From an uncultured Pelagibacteraceae bacterium (GTDB lineage: Bacteria; Pseudomonadota; Alphaproteobacteria; Pelagibacterales; Pelagibacteraceae), in the NCBI GenBank assembly GCA_902587155.1, contig CACIKE010000002.1, positions 56,001 to 120,000 on the forward strand: a stretch of 64,000 bases of DNA, read 5' to 3'. The position numbers and the translations under genes were made by a program. A model generated the notes under the pieces. The model worked only from the letters and a program-made list of their open reading frames with translations. It had not been told where the DNA came from and did no database searches. Shown in pieces: positions 53,230 through 63,922 of the stretch. The stretch's first letter is position 1. Each line of letters starts with the position of its first letter.

Positions 53230-54531
53230 ATGGGAATCAATTTACCAAATTTTTTAGCCTCAAAATCACATGATCGAAAAATGGGGCAATATCAAGACCT
53301 TGATCACCTAGACGGTTTAGCGGTATCTTCAGTCAGTGCTAATTTATACAACTCTAAAAGAGATGATTTAGCAATGTTCTATTTTCGTGATGGTGCAAAT
53401 TTTGCATCACTTTATACCAAGTCTAAAATTTTGTCAGAAAATATTAAATGGAATTTAAGTCAAAAAACTCAAAAAATTTTTTCACTTATAGTCAATACTA
53501 GAAATGCAAACTCATTTACAGGAGAACATGGTTATAAAAGTATGCAGCATATAGCAGATTTAATCTCAAAAGAATTAACAGAAAAACAAAAAGAAGATGA
53601 GGATGATCCTAAAATAATTAAACCAAAAAATCTTATTTTTGGATGTACTGGAACTATCGGGGAAAAATTCCCTGAAGAAAAAATTAAGTTAAAAATTCCA
53701 GAGCTAATAAAAAATATTAAATATACGCAAAACAAATATATTTGGATGAAAGTTGCTCTATCAATAATGACAACTGATACTCAGCCAAAAATAGCAATGG
53801 AAGAATGTAAAATTGGAAATACACCTGTAAAGATTTATGGAGTAGCGAAAGGTTCTGGTATGATACAACCAAATATGGCAACTACATTAGCATATATTTT
53901 TACTGATGCTGATATTTCTAATGATGTATTAAAAAAGTTACTCAAGAAAAATATTGAGAATACCTTTAATGCAATTTCATGTGATGGCGATACTAGTACT
54001 AATGATATGATTTCAATTTTCTCCACAGGAAAAGCAAAGAACACTCTTATAAAGACAATTAATGATAAAAAGATCAAATCATTTGATGAAGCACTGAACA
54101 GTCTATTATTAAATTTAGCAAAAAGAGTTGTGGCTGATGGAGAGGGAGCTTCAAAATTTGTAACAATAAATGTTTTAAATTCCAAAACTGAGCAGGATGC
54201 AAAAAAAATTGGTTTTTCAATTGCCAATTCTCCATTAGTAAAAACAGCTATTGCAGGTGAAGATCCAAATTGGGGTAGAATAATTATGGCAATTGGAAAA
54301 TCTGATGTAGATATAAATTTAAATAAATTATCAATAAAATTTGGCGATTTGATAATTGTAAATAAAGGAAAAATTCATAATCAGTACAATGAGAGTGAAG
54401 CAGCAAAATATATGAAAGGATTAGACATTAATATTGGCGTTGACATTGGAAATGGAAAAAAAAGGTTCACGGTTTATACTATGGATTTAACCAATGAATA
54501 CATTAAAATTAATTCAGACTACAGAAGCTAG
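53230..54531 (+). CDS. argJ: Bifunctional glutamate N-acetyltransferase / acetylornithine acetyltransferase
   Basis: 433 residues. It recycles acetyl groups in arginine synthesis, so with argB, argD and argF most of the route is in this window. The self-cleavage site is GSGMIQPNMATTLAYIFTDA, with the nucleophile Thr after Ala; SCDGDTSTNDM, EGASKFVTI and GEDPNWGRIIMAIG follow. The N-terminal DGLAVSSVSANLYNSKRDDLAMF corresponds to the alpha chain. Transcribed away from secA. Confidence 0.95.
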   Translation: MGINLPNFLASKSHDRKMGQYQDLDHLDGLAVSSVSANLYNSKRDDLAMFYFRDGANFASLYTKSKILSENIKWNLSQKTQKIFSLIVNTRNANSFTGEHGYKSMQHIADLISKELTEKQKEDEDDPKIIKPKNLIFGCTGTIGEKFPEEKIKLKIPELIKNIKYTQNKYIWMKVALSIMTTDTQPKIAMEECKIGNTPVKIYGVAKGSGMIQPNMATTLAYIFTDADISNDVLKKLLKKNIENTFNAISCDGDTSTNDMISIFSTGKAKNTLIKTINDKKIKSFDEALNSLLLNLAKRVVADGEGASKFVTINVLNSKTEQDAKKIGFSIANSPLVKTAIAGEDPNWGRIIMAIGKSDVDINLNKLSIKFGDLIIVNKGKIHNQYNESEAAKYMKGLDINIGVDIGNGKKRFTVYTMDLTNEYIKINSDYRS

Positions 54532-54571
54532 CTATATTGAAATTTTGTATAATAGTAACTAAGTAAGTATT

Positions 54572-55003
54572 ATGATCAAATACAATTTATTGTGTAAAAA
54601 ATGCGAACTTACATTTGACAGCTGGTTTGCATCTTCAAAGGAATATGACAAACTTAAGAGTAAAAAGTTAATTAATTGTCACAGTTGCGGATCTTTAAAA
54701 GTAGAGAAAAATTTAATGGCACCAAAGTTAATGAGTAAAAATTTTAGCTATAAAAATGAAAAAAAGAATTTGATAAAATATCAAAAAATAAAAAAAACAA
54801 TTAACGAATATCAAAAATTTATTAAGAATAACTTTGATTATGTTGGAGAAAATTTTGCTTATGAGGCTAGATCAATACATTACAACAGTAAGAAAAAACA
54901 CAAAGGTATCTATGGAACTGCTTCAAAACAGGATTTGAAAGAGCTTAAAGAAGAAGGTATAGATGCTCAGATGGTTCCATGGTTTGAGAAAGAAAACAAT
55001 TAA
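54572..55003 (+). CDS. DUF1178 family protein
   Basis: 143 residues. The N-terminal zinc ribbon (LLCKKCELTFDSWFASSKEYDKL, LINCHSCGS) and the C-terminal YGTASKQDLKELKEEGIDAQMVPWFEK match the DUF1178 family, widespread in alphaproteobacteria and without an assigned function. The zinc ribbon suggests binding to nucleic acid or protein. It follows argJ by 40 bases and overlaps ubiG tail-to-tail by four bases. Confidence 0.88.
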   Translation: MIKYNLLCKKCELTFDSWFASSKEYDKLKSKKLINCHSCGSLKVEKNLMAPKLMSKNFSYKNEKKNLIKYQKIKKTINEYQKFIKNNFDYVGENFAYEARSIHYNSKKKHKGIYGTASKQDLKELKEEGIDAQMVPWFEKENN

Positions 55004-55728
55004 TTTTTAATAAATTTGGCAATGTAGTTTACAGATTTATCATTACCAACACTCCACTTATTCTTTAATAAATTAAAATTCATTCCATCCACCTTGTCTA
55101 ATCTCAGATCATTTTTCTCAAGTATTGAAATTAATTCCTCAGGTTTTATAAATTTTTCCCATTCATGTGTCCCTATCGGAAGCCACCGCAATATATATTC
55201 AGCTCCTACTATTGCAAAAATATAAGATTTTAATGTTTTGTTTAAAGTTGCAACAAACATTATCCCATTTTTTTTTAAAAGTTTACAGCAGGATTTCAAA
55301 AAAAAATTCACATCCTCAACATGTTCTACAATTTCCATATTTAAGATAACATCAAACTTATCCTTTGTATTAAATTTTTCAGGAGATGAGCAAAAATAAT
55401 CTATTTGAAGATTATTTTTTTCGGAATGGAGTTTTGCAACCTTGATATTTTTATCAGATGCATCAATGCCGGTCACCTTTGCACCCAACCTGCACATTGG
55501 TTCTGATAATAAACCTCCACCGCATCCTACATCTAAAATTTTGATATTTTTAAAGGGTGTCTTATTATAATTGAGTTTGAATGTCTTAATAACATTTTCT
55601 TTGATGTAAGAAATTCTAATGGGGTTAAATTTATGTAATGGTTTAAATTTACCTTCAGGATTCCACCATTCTTCTGCAATTTTAGAAAATTTTTCTATTT
55701 CTTTTTTGTTTATTGTGTTATTTTTCAT
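55000..55728 (-). CDS. ubiG: Ubiquinone biosynthesis O-methyltransferase
   Basis: 242 residues, class I AdoMet methyltransferase. KFSKIAEEWWNPEGKFKPLHKFNPIRISYI is the UbiG N-terminus; motif I is ILDVGCGGGLLSEPM, followed by VTGIDASDKNIKVAKLH and DVILNMEIVEHVEDV; RWLPIGTHEWEKFIKPEEL is also characteristic. It performs both O-methylations in ubiquinone synthesis, at the membrane. It is divergent from lysC and convergent with the DUF1178 gene. Confidence 0.96.
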   Translation of the reverse strand: MKNNTINKKEIEKFSKIAEEWWNPEGKFKPLHKFNPIRISYIKENVIKTFKLNYNKTPFKNIKILDVGCGGGLLSEPMCRLGAKVTGIDASDKNIKVAKLHSEKNNLQIDYFCSSPEKFNTKDKFDVILNMEIVEHVEDVNFFLKSCCKLLKKNGIMFVATLNKTLKSYIFAIVGAEYILRWLPIGTHEWEKFIKPEELISILEKNDLRLDKVDGMNFNLLKNKWSVGNDKSVNYIAKFIKN

Positions 55729-55796
55729 TTGTAAGTTGACTTTATATTCAACATGTATTTATTCAATATTTTTTAAATTTAAAAGATTAGTTTATC

Positions 55797-57017
55797 ATGA
55801 AAATTGTCGTATTAAAATTTGGGGGTACATCAGTCGGTACTATCAAAAAGATAAAAAGAGTTGCTAAAATAATTATTGATTACAAAAAGAAAAACTACAA
55901 GGTAATTGTAGTTTCATCAGCTATGAGTGGTGTGACAAATGAGTTAATAAAAAAATCTTTTGAGATTAGCGATAGTTTCTCAGATTCAGAGCATGATGTT
56001 TTAGTTTCCTCAGGTGAACAAGTTGCATGCTCTTTAATTGCTGGACGGTTAATTCATGAAGGATATGAGTCTAGATCTTGGTTATCTTGGCAGATTCCAA
56101 TTTTCACTAAAGGTAAATATAAAAACTCAAGGATAAATCAAATAAACAAAAGAAATATTGCTAAATATTTAAAAAAGGGCGGCATACCAATAGTCACTGG
56201 GTTTCAAGGACTAAATGATGAAAATAGAATCACTACTATAGGAAGGGGTGGTTCTGACGCAAGTGCAATTATGATTGCTAAGTTTTTCAAAGCAGAGAGA
56301 TGTATAATTTATACTGATGTAGAGGGAGTTTATACAACTGATCCAAACAAATTAAAAAATGCAAAAAAGATCAAAGTAATCTCATATGAAGAAATGTTAG
56401 AGATGGCATCTCTTGGTGCTAAAGTTATGCAACCAGTCTCAATACAAGATGCACGATTAAATAGGATTGATATAGAGGTAAAATCATCTTTTTCCAAAAG
56501 GACAGGAACCTTGATTACTAAAAGATCAAATATTATAAATAATAAAATTGTTACTGGAATTTCTTCAACTCAAAATGACTCAAAAGTTTCTCTTATAGGC
56601 GTGAAAGATAAACCTGGAGTTGCAGCAGCAATTTTTAAACCATTATCTAAAAATTTAATAAATGTTGATATGGTTGTGCAAAATATTTCTGCTAACGGTA
56701 AAGAAACAGATTTAACATTTACTATAAAAACAGATGACTTGAATAAAACAAAAAAAATTATTCAACAAAACGAAACTATTAATTACAGAAAATTACTTTT
56801 TGAAAAAGGAGTGTCGAAAATTTCAGTGATCGGGGTGGGTATGATAACTACTCCAGGAGTAACTTTCAGAATGTTTCAATCACTTGCAAACAAGAAAATA
56901 AATATTAAAGTAATCTCAACTTCTGAGATTAAAATCTCAGTTTTGATTAATAAAAAAGACACACAAAAAGCTTTGATTGCCCTGCATAAAGAATTTAAAT
57001 TAGACCAAAAAAAATGA
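55797..57017 (+). CDS. lysC: Aspartate kinase
   Basis: 406 residues. It starts the lysine, threonine and methionine family. The kinase domain begins [19 protein letters not shown], with [43 protein letters not shown] and [12 protein letters not shown]. Two C-terminal ACT domains (about 265-400; [18 protein letters not shown] and [24 protein letters not shown]) bind the feedback amino acids. The stop overlaps the ispG start by four bases (ATGA). Confidence 0.97.
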   Translation: MKIVVLKFGGTSVGTIKKIKRVAKIIIDYKKKNYKVIVVSSAMSGVTNELIKKSFEISDSFSDSEHDVLVSSGEQVACSLIAGRLIHEGYESRSWLSWQIPIFTKGKYKNSRINQINKRNIAKYLKKGGIPIVTGFQGLNDENRITTIGRGGSDASAIMIAKFFKAERCIIYTDVEGVYTTDPNKLKNAKKIKVISYEEMLEMASLGAKVMQPVSIQDARLNRIDIEVKSSFSKRTGTLITKRSNIINNKIVTGISSTQNDSKVSLIGVKDKPGVAAAIFKPLSKNLINVDMVVQNISANGKETDLTFTIKTDDLNKTKKIIQQNETINYRKLLFEKGVSKISVIGVGMITTPGVTFRMFQSLANKKINIKVISTSEIKISVLINKKDTQKALIALHKEFKLDQKK

Positions 57018-58114
57018 GCATTAGACCTTTTAGAGATATAAAAAGAAGAGAAACAAGAGAAATTAATGTTGGTAAAGTGAAAGTTGGAGGAGGAAATCCA
57101 ATAACAGTTCAATCAATGACTAACACTCTTACTACTGATATAAAGGCTACAATTAACCAAATAAATGAAATTAGCTCTGAGGGCGCCGACATTGTAAGGG
57201 TCTCTTGTCCTGATGAGTTATCATCCAAAGCATTAAAAGAAATAATTAAAAATGTTGATGTACCTATTGTTGCCGATATTCATTTTCATTATAAAAGAGC
57301 GATTGAGGCCGCTGAAAATGGGGCAAGCTGTTTAAGAATTAATCCTGGCAATATCGGAAGTAGAAACAAAATTAAAGAAATTGTAAAAGCAGCAATAGAT
57401 CATAATTGTTCTATTAGAGTGGGAGTTAATGCGGGATCTTTAGAAAAAGATATTCTTGAAAAATTTAAAGAACCCTGTCCAGAGGCGTTAGTCGAAAGTG
57501 CTTTAAGAAATATTAAGATATTAGAGGATGAGGATTTTCAAAATTTGAAAGTTAGCGTTAAGTCATCAGATGTTTTCCTATCCGTTGAAGCATACAGACA
57601 ACTCTCAAAATCTACAGATTATCCATTACACTTAGGAATCACAGAGGCTGGAGGATTTATACCTGGAAGTGTCAAATCTTCTATTGGATTAGGGACATTA
57701 CTTTTAGAGGGTATTGGCGACACTATTAGAATTTCTTTATCTGACAATCCAGTTGAAGAGGTTAAAATCGGGAATGAAATACTAAAATCTCTGAATTTAA
57801 GAGAAAGAGGAGTCAAAATAATTTCTTGTCCTTCATGCGCAAGACAAGGTTTTGAAGTGATCGAAACTGTAAAAATATTGGAAAAAAAACTTTCTCACAT
57901 AAAAACTCCTATTACTTTATCTGTAATTGGATGTGTAGTTAATGGCCCTGGAGAAGCAGCTTTAACAGATGTGGGAATAACAGGAGGTAGAAAAGGAAAT
58001 AATATGCTCTATTTGTCTGGAGTACAATCTGAAAAAGTTTTAACCAATGATATGATTGAAAAGGTTGTAAGTGAAGTTGAAAAGAAAGCGTCTGAATTGG
58101 ATAATTCAAAATGA
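57014..58114 (+). CDS. ispG: 4-hydroxy-3-methylbut-2-en-1-yl diphosphate synthase
   Basis: 366 residues. It performs the penultimate non-mevalonate isoprenoid step with a 4Fe-4S cluster. [19 protein letters not shown] at the start, [20 protein letters not shown] and [11 protein letters not shown], and the Cys ligands in [13 protein letters not shown] and [12 protein letters not shown] are clear. Isoprenoids feed ubiquinone (ubiG nearby) and cell-wall carriers. It takes the place between lysC and prfA where ptsP stands in many alphaproteobacteria. It overlaps both neighbours by four bases. Confidence 0.97.
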   Translation: MSIRPFRDIKRRETREINVGKVKVGGGNPITVQSMTNTLTTDIKATINQINEISSEGADIVRVSCPDELSSKALKEIIKNVDVPIVADIHFHYKRAIEAAENGASCLRINPGNIGSRNKIKEIVKAAIDHNCSIRVGVNAGSLEKDILEKFKEPCPEALVESALRNIKILEDEDFQNLKVSVKSSDVFLSVEAYRQLSKSTDYPLHLGITEAGGFIPGSVKSSIGLGTLLLEGIGDTIRISLSDNPVEEVKIGNEILKSLNLRERGVKIISCPSCARQGFEVIETVKILEKKLSHIKTPITLSVIGCVVNGPGEAALTDVGITGGRKGNNMLYLSGVQSEKVLTNDMIEKVVSEVEKKASELDNSK

Positions 58115-59184
58115 TACCAATAAAAACCGTTAATGATTTAATTATCAAACACGCCTTATTAGAGAAAGAATTGTCCTCAGGAGAAATAGATAAAAATTCT
58201 TTCGCTGAAAAATCTAAAGAATATGCAGACCTTAATGAAATTATAAAAGTTGCTAAATTTTATATTTCTTTTGAAAAAAATAAAAAAGAAATCCAAACAA
58301 TTTTAGAAGATAAAAATTCAGATACAGATATCATTAAAATGGCTGAGTCAGAGTTGAACGATTTAGAAATTCAAAATATAAACAATGAAAAAAAATTGAA
58401 ATTATTTCTATTGCCAAAGGATGAAGCAGATAAAAAAAATGCAATTATTGAAATAAGAGCTGGAACAGGTGGTTTAGAAGCTAGTTTATTTGCTTCAGAT
58501 CTTTTCAAAATGTATGAGAAAGTAAGCAACAAAAAAAAATGGAGTCTTGAATTGATTTCAATTTCAAGAAGTGAGGCTGGCGGCTTAAAAGAGGTAATCG
58601 CTTCAATAAAAGGAAACAATATTTACTCAACTTTAAAATATGAAAGTGGTGTTCATAGAGTACAAAGAGTTCCTGATACAGAAACACAAGGAAGAGTTCA
58701 TACTTCAGCAGCAACAGTTGCAGTCTTACCAGAGGCAGAGGAAGTTGATCTTAAGATAAATGATAGTGATTTAAGAATAGATGTTTTTAGGGCTGGTGGA
58801 CCAGGTGGTCAATCAGTAAATACCACAGATAGTGCAGTCAGAATTACTCATATCCCAACAGGAATTTCAGTTTCCCAACAAGACGAAAAATCGCAACACA
58901 AAAATAAAGCTAAAGGAATGAAAATTTTAAGGTCCAGATTGTATGAACTTGAAAGGTCTAGAATTGAAAATGAGAGATCAAAAGATAGAAAAAATAAGAT
59001 AGGCTCTGGTGATAGATCGGAACGAATAAGAACTTATAATTTTCCACAAGGAAGAGTGACTGATCATAGAATTAATTTAACTCTACATAAACTTGATGAA
59101 TTTTTAGAGGGTGAAGTTTTTGATGAAATAATCGAGGCATTAACATTACAAGCACAAGAAGAAAGCTTAAAAATCTTTAATTAA
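58111..59184 (+). CDS. prfA: Peptide chain release factor 1
   Basis: 357 residues. It reads UAA and UAG. The codon-recognition PxT tripeptide is PDT in [16 protein letters not shown], and the peptidyl-tRNA hydrolysis GGQ is in [21 protein letters not shown]. The N-terminal helical domain and C-terminal [17 protein letters not shown] follow the RF1 pattern, not RF2. It is directly followed by prmC, which methylates the GGQ Gln. Confidence 0.97.
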   Translation: MIPIKTVNDLIIKHALLEKELSSGEIDKNSFAEKSKEYADLNEIIKVAKFYISFEKNKKEIQTILEDKNSDTDIIKMAESELNDLEIQNINNEKKLKLFLLPKDEADKKNAIIEIRAGTGGLEASLFASDLFKMYEKVSNKKKWSLELISISRSEAGGLKEVIASIKGNNIYSTLKYESGVHRVQRVPDTETQGRVHTSAATVAVLPEAEEVDLKINDSDLRIDVFRAGGPGGQSVNTTDSAVRITHIPTGISVSQQDEKSQHKNKAKGMKILRSRLYELERSRIENERSKDRKNKIGSGDRSERIRTYNFPQGRVTDHRINLTLHKLDEFLEGEVFDEIIEALTLQAQEESLKIFN

Positions 59185-60027
59185 ATGAATATAGAAACTG
59201 CAATCCAGAAAGCATCATTAGAATTAAAACGAAATAATATAGAAAATTCATTATTAGATAGTGAAATTTTGATGTCTAAGGTTTTAAAAAAAGATAGAAA
59301 ATTTATACTTCTAAATTCAAAAAAAGAATTAAATGATGTTCAGTATCAAAAGTTTAAAAAATTTATACTCTTTAGATCGGAAAGCAAACCTGTCGCTTAT
59401 ATAACTGGAAAAAAATTTTTTTGGAAATATGAATTTAAGGTAAATAATAAAGTTTTAATACCAAGACCTGACACAGAACTAATTGTTGAACAAGTTTTAG
59501 AAATTTATAAACATAAAAAAAAAATAAACTTTTTGGAGATTGGTGTTGGCTCAGGATGTATTATTTTATCAATTCTCAAAGAAAAAAAGAATTTTCTAGG
59601 AAAAGGTCTTGATTTAAGCAAAGATTGTATAAAATTATGTAAAATCAATGCCAATAAACTTAAAGTAAATCATAGAATTAAGTTATATAAATCAAATATT
59701 GACAATTTTAACTTAGGCAAATATGATTTAGTTATATCTAATCCTCCCTATATCAAAAAATTAGATTTAAATTATTTGAATAAGGATATCATTAAATTTG
59801 AACCTATGTTGGCATTAGATGGTGGATTAGACGGATTATCAGAAATCAGAAAGTTTATTGAAAAGTCATCTGAGCTGGTTAAAAAAAGTGGAAAATTGTT
59901 TTTAGAAATTGCCCACGATCAAAAAAATGAGGTAAAAAAAATATTAATAGAAAATGGCTTTTACATTAATAAAAATGTAAAAGATTTAGCAGGAAACGAT
60001 AGGTGTATAATAAGTACTAAAAAATAA
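59185..60027 (+). CDS. prmC: Release factor glutamine methyltransferase
   Basis: 280 residues. It methylates the Gln of the GGQ motif in RF1 and RF2. An N-terminal helical domain is followed by the hairpin VAYITGKKFFWKYEFKVNNKVLIPRPDTELIVEQ, the AdoMet site FLEIGVGSGCIILSI and the catalytic ISNPPYIKKLD. It starts one base after the prfA stop. The whole lysC-ispG-prfA-prmC-DUF4167 run is probably one transcript. Confidence 0.97.
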   Translation: MNIETAIQKASLELKRNNIENSLLDSEILMSKVLKKDRKFILLNSKKELNDVQYQKFKKFILFRSESKPVAYITGKKFFWKYEFKVNNKVLIPRPDTELIVEQVLEIYKHKKKINFLEIGVGSGCIILSILKEKKNFLGKGLDLSKDCIKLCKINANKLKVNHRIKLYKSNIDNFNLGKYDLVISNPPYIKKLDLNYLNKDIIKFEPMLALDGGLDGLSEIRKFIEKSSELVKKSGKLFLEIAHDQKNEVKKILIENGFYINKNVKDLAGNDRCIISTKK

Positions 60028-60037
60028 TTTTTTAAAT

Positions 60038-60412
60038 ATGGTCACATTCAGAAACAACAATACTCGTAGAAACAATTTTAGAAGAAACGAAAGAAATTTT
60101 AAATCTAATGGTGATAGAGGAAAATTTGTATCAAATTTTTCAAATAATGAAAATTTTCAAAGAAAGTTACCAGGTAGAAATAATCATAATGCTCCTAAAC
60201 TAATTGAAAAATATAATAATCTTGCAAGAGAAGCACTTTCAAGTGGAGACAAAATATTATCTGAAAACTATTTTCAACATGCGGATCATTTTATGAGAAT
60301 TTTAAATGAGAAAGAAATTCAAAAAAAAAATATTATTTCAAGTAATAACGACAAATCTCAAGAAAATACTTCAAGTCTAAATAAGGTACAAGATGAAGTT
60401 GAAAAGATTTAG
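60038..60412 (+). CDS. DUF4167 domain protein
   Basis: 124 residues. An Asn/Arg-rich basic start (RNNNTRRNNFRRNERNF) leads to the DUF4167 core NAPKLIEKYNNLAREALSSGDKILSENYFQHADHFMRIL and an Asp/Asn/Ser-rich tail. The basic tail and helical core suggest RNA or ribosome binding; location next to prfA-prmC is conserved in alphaproteobacteria. No activity is assigned. It ends 18 bases from the convergent peptidase gene. Confidence 0.88.
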   Translation: MVTFRNNNTRRNNFRRNERNFKSNGDRGKFVSNFSNNENFQRKLPGRNNHNAPKLIEKYNNLAREALSSGDKILSENYFQHADHFMRILNEKEIQKKNIISSNNDKSQENTSSLNKVQDEVEKI

Positions 60413-60430
60413 GAACTGAAATAATACCTA

Positions 60431-61723
60431 TTAATTCAAACCAATAATTTTTTCTGATTTAAGAACGTTAAGTTTAATTTTTTTGGTTTCAAATAATTTT
60501 CTTTCTTCACCTTTTAAGATCTTTCCTGAAGGAAGCTTTAAAGTTTGAGAATTTACTCTTTTACCATTTATCAGGACTTCATAATGCAAATGTGGACCGG
60601 TAGATTTTCCTGTGGAGCCAACGTACCCAATTGTTTGGCCTTGTTTTACTCTAACACCACTTCTAATTCCTTTCGCGAACTTTGACATGTGTGCATAAAT
60701 CGTTTGATAAGTTGAGTTATGTTTTATAACTACACAATTTCCACCACCTCCACACCACCCAGCTTTTTTGATTACTCCTGATCCAGATGCCATAATTGGT
60801 GTTCCCATTGGGGCTGCAAAATCTGTCCCCCTATGCATTTTATTAAAGCCATCAATAGGATGTTTTCTCATTCCATAAGGTGAAGAAAGTCTTGCACCAT
60901 TTATTGGAGTTTTCATAAGTGCTTTTTGAATACTTTTACCATTTTTATCATAATGTCCTTTACTTTCTTTTTTATCAAAATAATAAAGTGAATTGTCTTC
61001 TCCACTTAAAATTAAATTTGCAAAAAGTATGTTGCCAGACTCAATTATTTTTTTGTTTTCATCTGTAAAAATTTCATACATTATTTGAAACTTATCTTGT
61101 TTTCTTAAGTCTCTTTGGAAATCTACTTGAAAACCGTAAATTCTGGCAAATTCAATTATTATATTTGAAGGAATTTTTTTTTCTGAGGCTGATTTATATA
61201 AACTTTGTAAAATTATATTTTCACTATATATAATTCTTTTTTTCAGCTGGGTTAATATTATTTCTTGATTAAAATTTCCTTCTTTTGAATCTCTTGTAAG
61301 TATAATCCTCTCCTTACTTGAAATTTGAAATATAAAATCTTTTACAGAGTTGTCGGTTTGATCTATTGTGAAATATATTTTCTGATTTGTATTTAACTTA
61401 TTTAAATTAATTTTTTTTGAAATTTTATTGTTGATAGTCGTAATATCCTTTTTAGATAAATTATATTCTTCTAGAATACTGTTGAAAGTTTCTCCTTCCT
61501 GGACTTTGTGAGAAACTTTTTTAAATCTTGGTTCAATCTTATTGAGGATATGATTAATTGTTTTTTTTAAATATATATTTTGAATAAACTCCTTATGACT
61601 CTCATAAATTTTGTTTTTTGTGTAGTTATGGTATGTTGTAGAAACCAAGGTGATAATTATTAATATAATTAAAGCTAAAATTTCATTTTTAACTTTGAAT
61701 TTTAATTTAAGCTTGTTAATCAT
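60431..61723 (-). CDS. M23 family murein endopeptidase with membrane anchor
   Basis: 430 residues. An N-terminal helix (ILALIILIIITLVSTTYH) anchors it; a LysM-like or OapA-like segment (KVQEGETFNSILEEYNLSKKDITTINN, about 70-100) is followed by an extended domain and the LytM peptidase (about 285-400) with zinc motifs KMHRGTDFAAP and GPHLHYEVLINGKRVN. It should cut peptidoglycan cross-links during growth or division. The catalytic HxxxD and HxH are intact, so it is likely active rather than an EnvC-type activator. Confidence 0.92.
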   Translation of the reverse strand: MINKLKLKFKVKNEILALIILIIITLVSTTYHNYTKNKIYESHKEFIQNIYLKKTINHILNKIEPRFKKVSHKVQEGETFNSILEEYNLSKKDITTINNKISKKINLNKLNTNQKIYFTIDQTDNSVKDFIFQISSKERIILTRDSKEGNFNQEIILTQLKKRIIYSENIILQSLYKSASEKKIPSNIIIEFARIYGFQVDFQRDLRKQDKFQIMYEIFTDENKKIIESGNILFANLILSGEDNSLYYFDKKESKGHYDKNGKSIQKALMKTPINGARLSSPYGMRKHPIDGFNKMHRGTDFAAPMGTPIMASGSGVIKKAGWCGGGGNCVVIKHNSTYQTIYAHMSKFAKGIRSGVRVKQGQTIGYVGSTGKSTGPHLHYEVLINGKRVNSQTLKLPSGKILKGEERKLFETKKIKLNVLKSEKIIGLN

Positions 61724-61900
61724 TAAATTTTCTTAATTTTTATTAATTATTTTTACATCAAAAAAAAGTCAAAAAAAGGCTGTAAAATCAAGCTTTTTTA
61801 AACTTTTTTTTAATCTTAAATGCTTGATTTCCTTTAATTATAGCCTATAAGCATCAAACTTTCTCATATAATTAATGTTTTTTCAATTATTTTTGAGATT

Positions 61901-61919
61901 ATTGGTCTTTTAGACCAAT
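61901..61919. repeat. Perfect inverted repeat upstream of the rRNA leader
   Basis: ATTGGTC-TTTTA-GACCAAT: seven paired bases around a five-base spacer, five bases before a TATAAC box. It could be an operator, since no T run follows to make it a terminator. Which protein would bind is unknown. Confidence 0.5.
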
Positions 61920-61944
61920 TAGCTATAACAAATTGTAAATATTT

Positions 61945-61968
61945 AAGAAGAGAAGTGTGGACGGTTAA
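61945..61968 (+). other. 5' arm of the 16S processing stem
   Basis: AAGAAGAGAAGTGTGGACGG plus TTAA pairs with 63581-63604 downstream of 16S: 24 positions with two G-U wobbles and a single T-T mismatch. Such long stems bracketing 16S are the usual RNase III substrate that releases pre-16S. Confidence 0.85.
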
Positions 61969-61996
61969 GGTTACCAAAATTTGTCGTACACACTTC
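61952..61996 (+). other. Leader hairpin overlapping the 5' processing arm
   Basis: GAAGTGTGGACG pairs with CGTACACACTTC (11 of 12 positions; one G-A mismatch) around a 21-base loop. It uses the same bases as the 5' arm of the 16S stem, so only one of the two can form at a time. AGTGTG recurs at 62039-62044, giving a further possible partner for CACACT. Confidence 0.75.
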
Positions 61997-62054
61997 AACT
62001 ATTATATAAATTTTATTCTTAGGATTTATATAGAAGCTAGTGTGCGCCGTTTTT

Positions 62055-63529
<1,475 letters not shown>

Positions 63530-63580
63530 CTAAGGATGAATAAAATTAAATTTTATTCTAAAAAATATACACGGATAATG

Positions 63581-63604
63581 TTGACCGTCCTCATTTCTCT
63601 TCTT
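63581..63604 (+). other. 3' arm of the 16S processing stem
   Basis: TTGACCGTCCTCATTTCTCT plus TCTT, complementary to 61945-61968. It lies between 16S and tRNA-Ile, where the RNase III cut is expected. Confidence 0.85.
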
Positions 63605-63627
63605 GAATTAGTGTTTCTCTTGAATGG

Positions 63628-63704
63628 GGGCCGGTAGCTCAGTTGGTTAGAGCACACCCTTGATAAGGGTGGGGTCGAAAGTTCGAGTCTTTCTCGGCCC
63701 ACCA
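63628..63704 (+). tRNA. tRNA-Ile (anticodon GAT)
   Basis: 77 bases with encoded CCA in the 16S-23S spacer. Acceptor GGGCCGG/TCGGCCC, D loop with GG, anticodon loop with GAT (CTTGATAAG), and a canonical T loop TTCGAGT. It is the standard rRNA-spacer tRNA of proteobacteria. Confidence 0.97.
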
Positions 63705-63715
63705 ATAAAGATTAA

Positions 63716-63791
63716 GGGGGATTAGCTCAGCTGGGAGAGCGCCTGATTTGCATTCAGGAGGTCAGCGGTTCGATCCCGCTATCCTCCACCA
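63716..63791 (+). tRNA. tRNA-Ala (anticodon TGC)
   Basis: 76 bases with encoded CCA. Acceptor GGGGGAT/ATCCTCC includes the G3-U70 identity pair; the anticodon loop is TTTGCAT (TGC) and the T loop a canonical TTCGATC. It follows tRNA-Ile by 11 bases in the rRNA spacer. Confidence 0.97.
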
Positions 63792-63850
63792 AACACTTAG
63801 CTATATAAAATTGTGAATAAGTAAAATAATTAATATCAATATCTATATCC

Positions 63851-63880
63851 GAACATTAGTAATGTTATTAGCTAATGTTC
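63851..63880 (+). other. Hairpin in the tRNA-Ala to 23S spacer
   Basis: GAACATTAG-TAATGTTATTAG-CTAATGTTC, a perfect nine-base stem with no T run after it. It may be part of pre-23S processing structure. The remaining spacer is AT-rich without other features except the next hairpin. Confidence 0.6.
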
Positions 63881-63899
63881 AAACAAAAATTTGATTCAA

Positions 63900-63918
63900 C
63901 ACAGAATTTTTTTCTGTG
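63900..63918 (+). other. Short hairpin just before 23S
   Basis: CACAGAA-TTTTT-TTCTGTG, a perfect seven-base stem ending about five bases before the predicted 5' end of 23S. A role in 23S 5' end processing is possible. Confidence 0.55.
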
Positions 63919-63922
63919 CATA

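Larger units (their letters stand above)
61724..62054 (+). promoter_or_regulatory. Intergenic region and leader of the rRNA operon
   Basis: 331 bases without a gene. The left half is runs of A and T and holds the peptidase promoter on the other strand. The right half contains a perfect palindrome (61901-61919), a TATAAC box at 61924, a leader hairpin (61952-61996) and the 5' arm of the 16S processing stem. The rRNA promoter must lie here; TTGGTC at 61902 with TATAAC at 61924 (16-base spacing) is a weak candidate that would overlap the palindrome. Confidence 0.6.

Noticed and set aside
61741-61830. Runs of A and T upstream of rrn as a terminator for the peptidase gene or an UP element
   Set aside because: No stem of useful length and the peptidase reads away from here; an UP element cannot be told from background in such AT-rich DNA.
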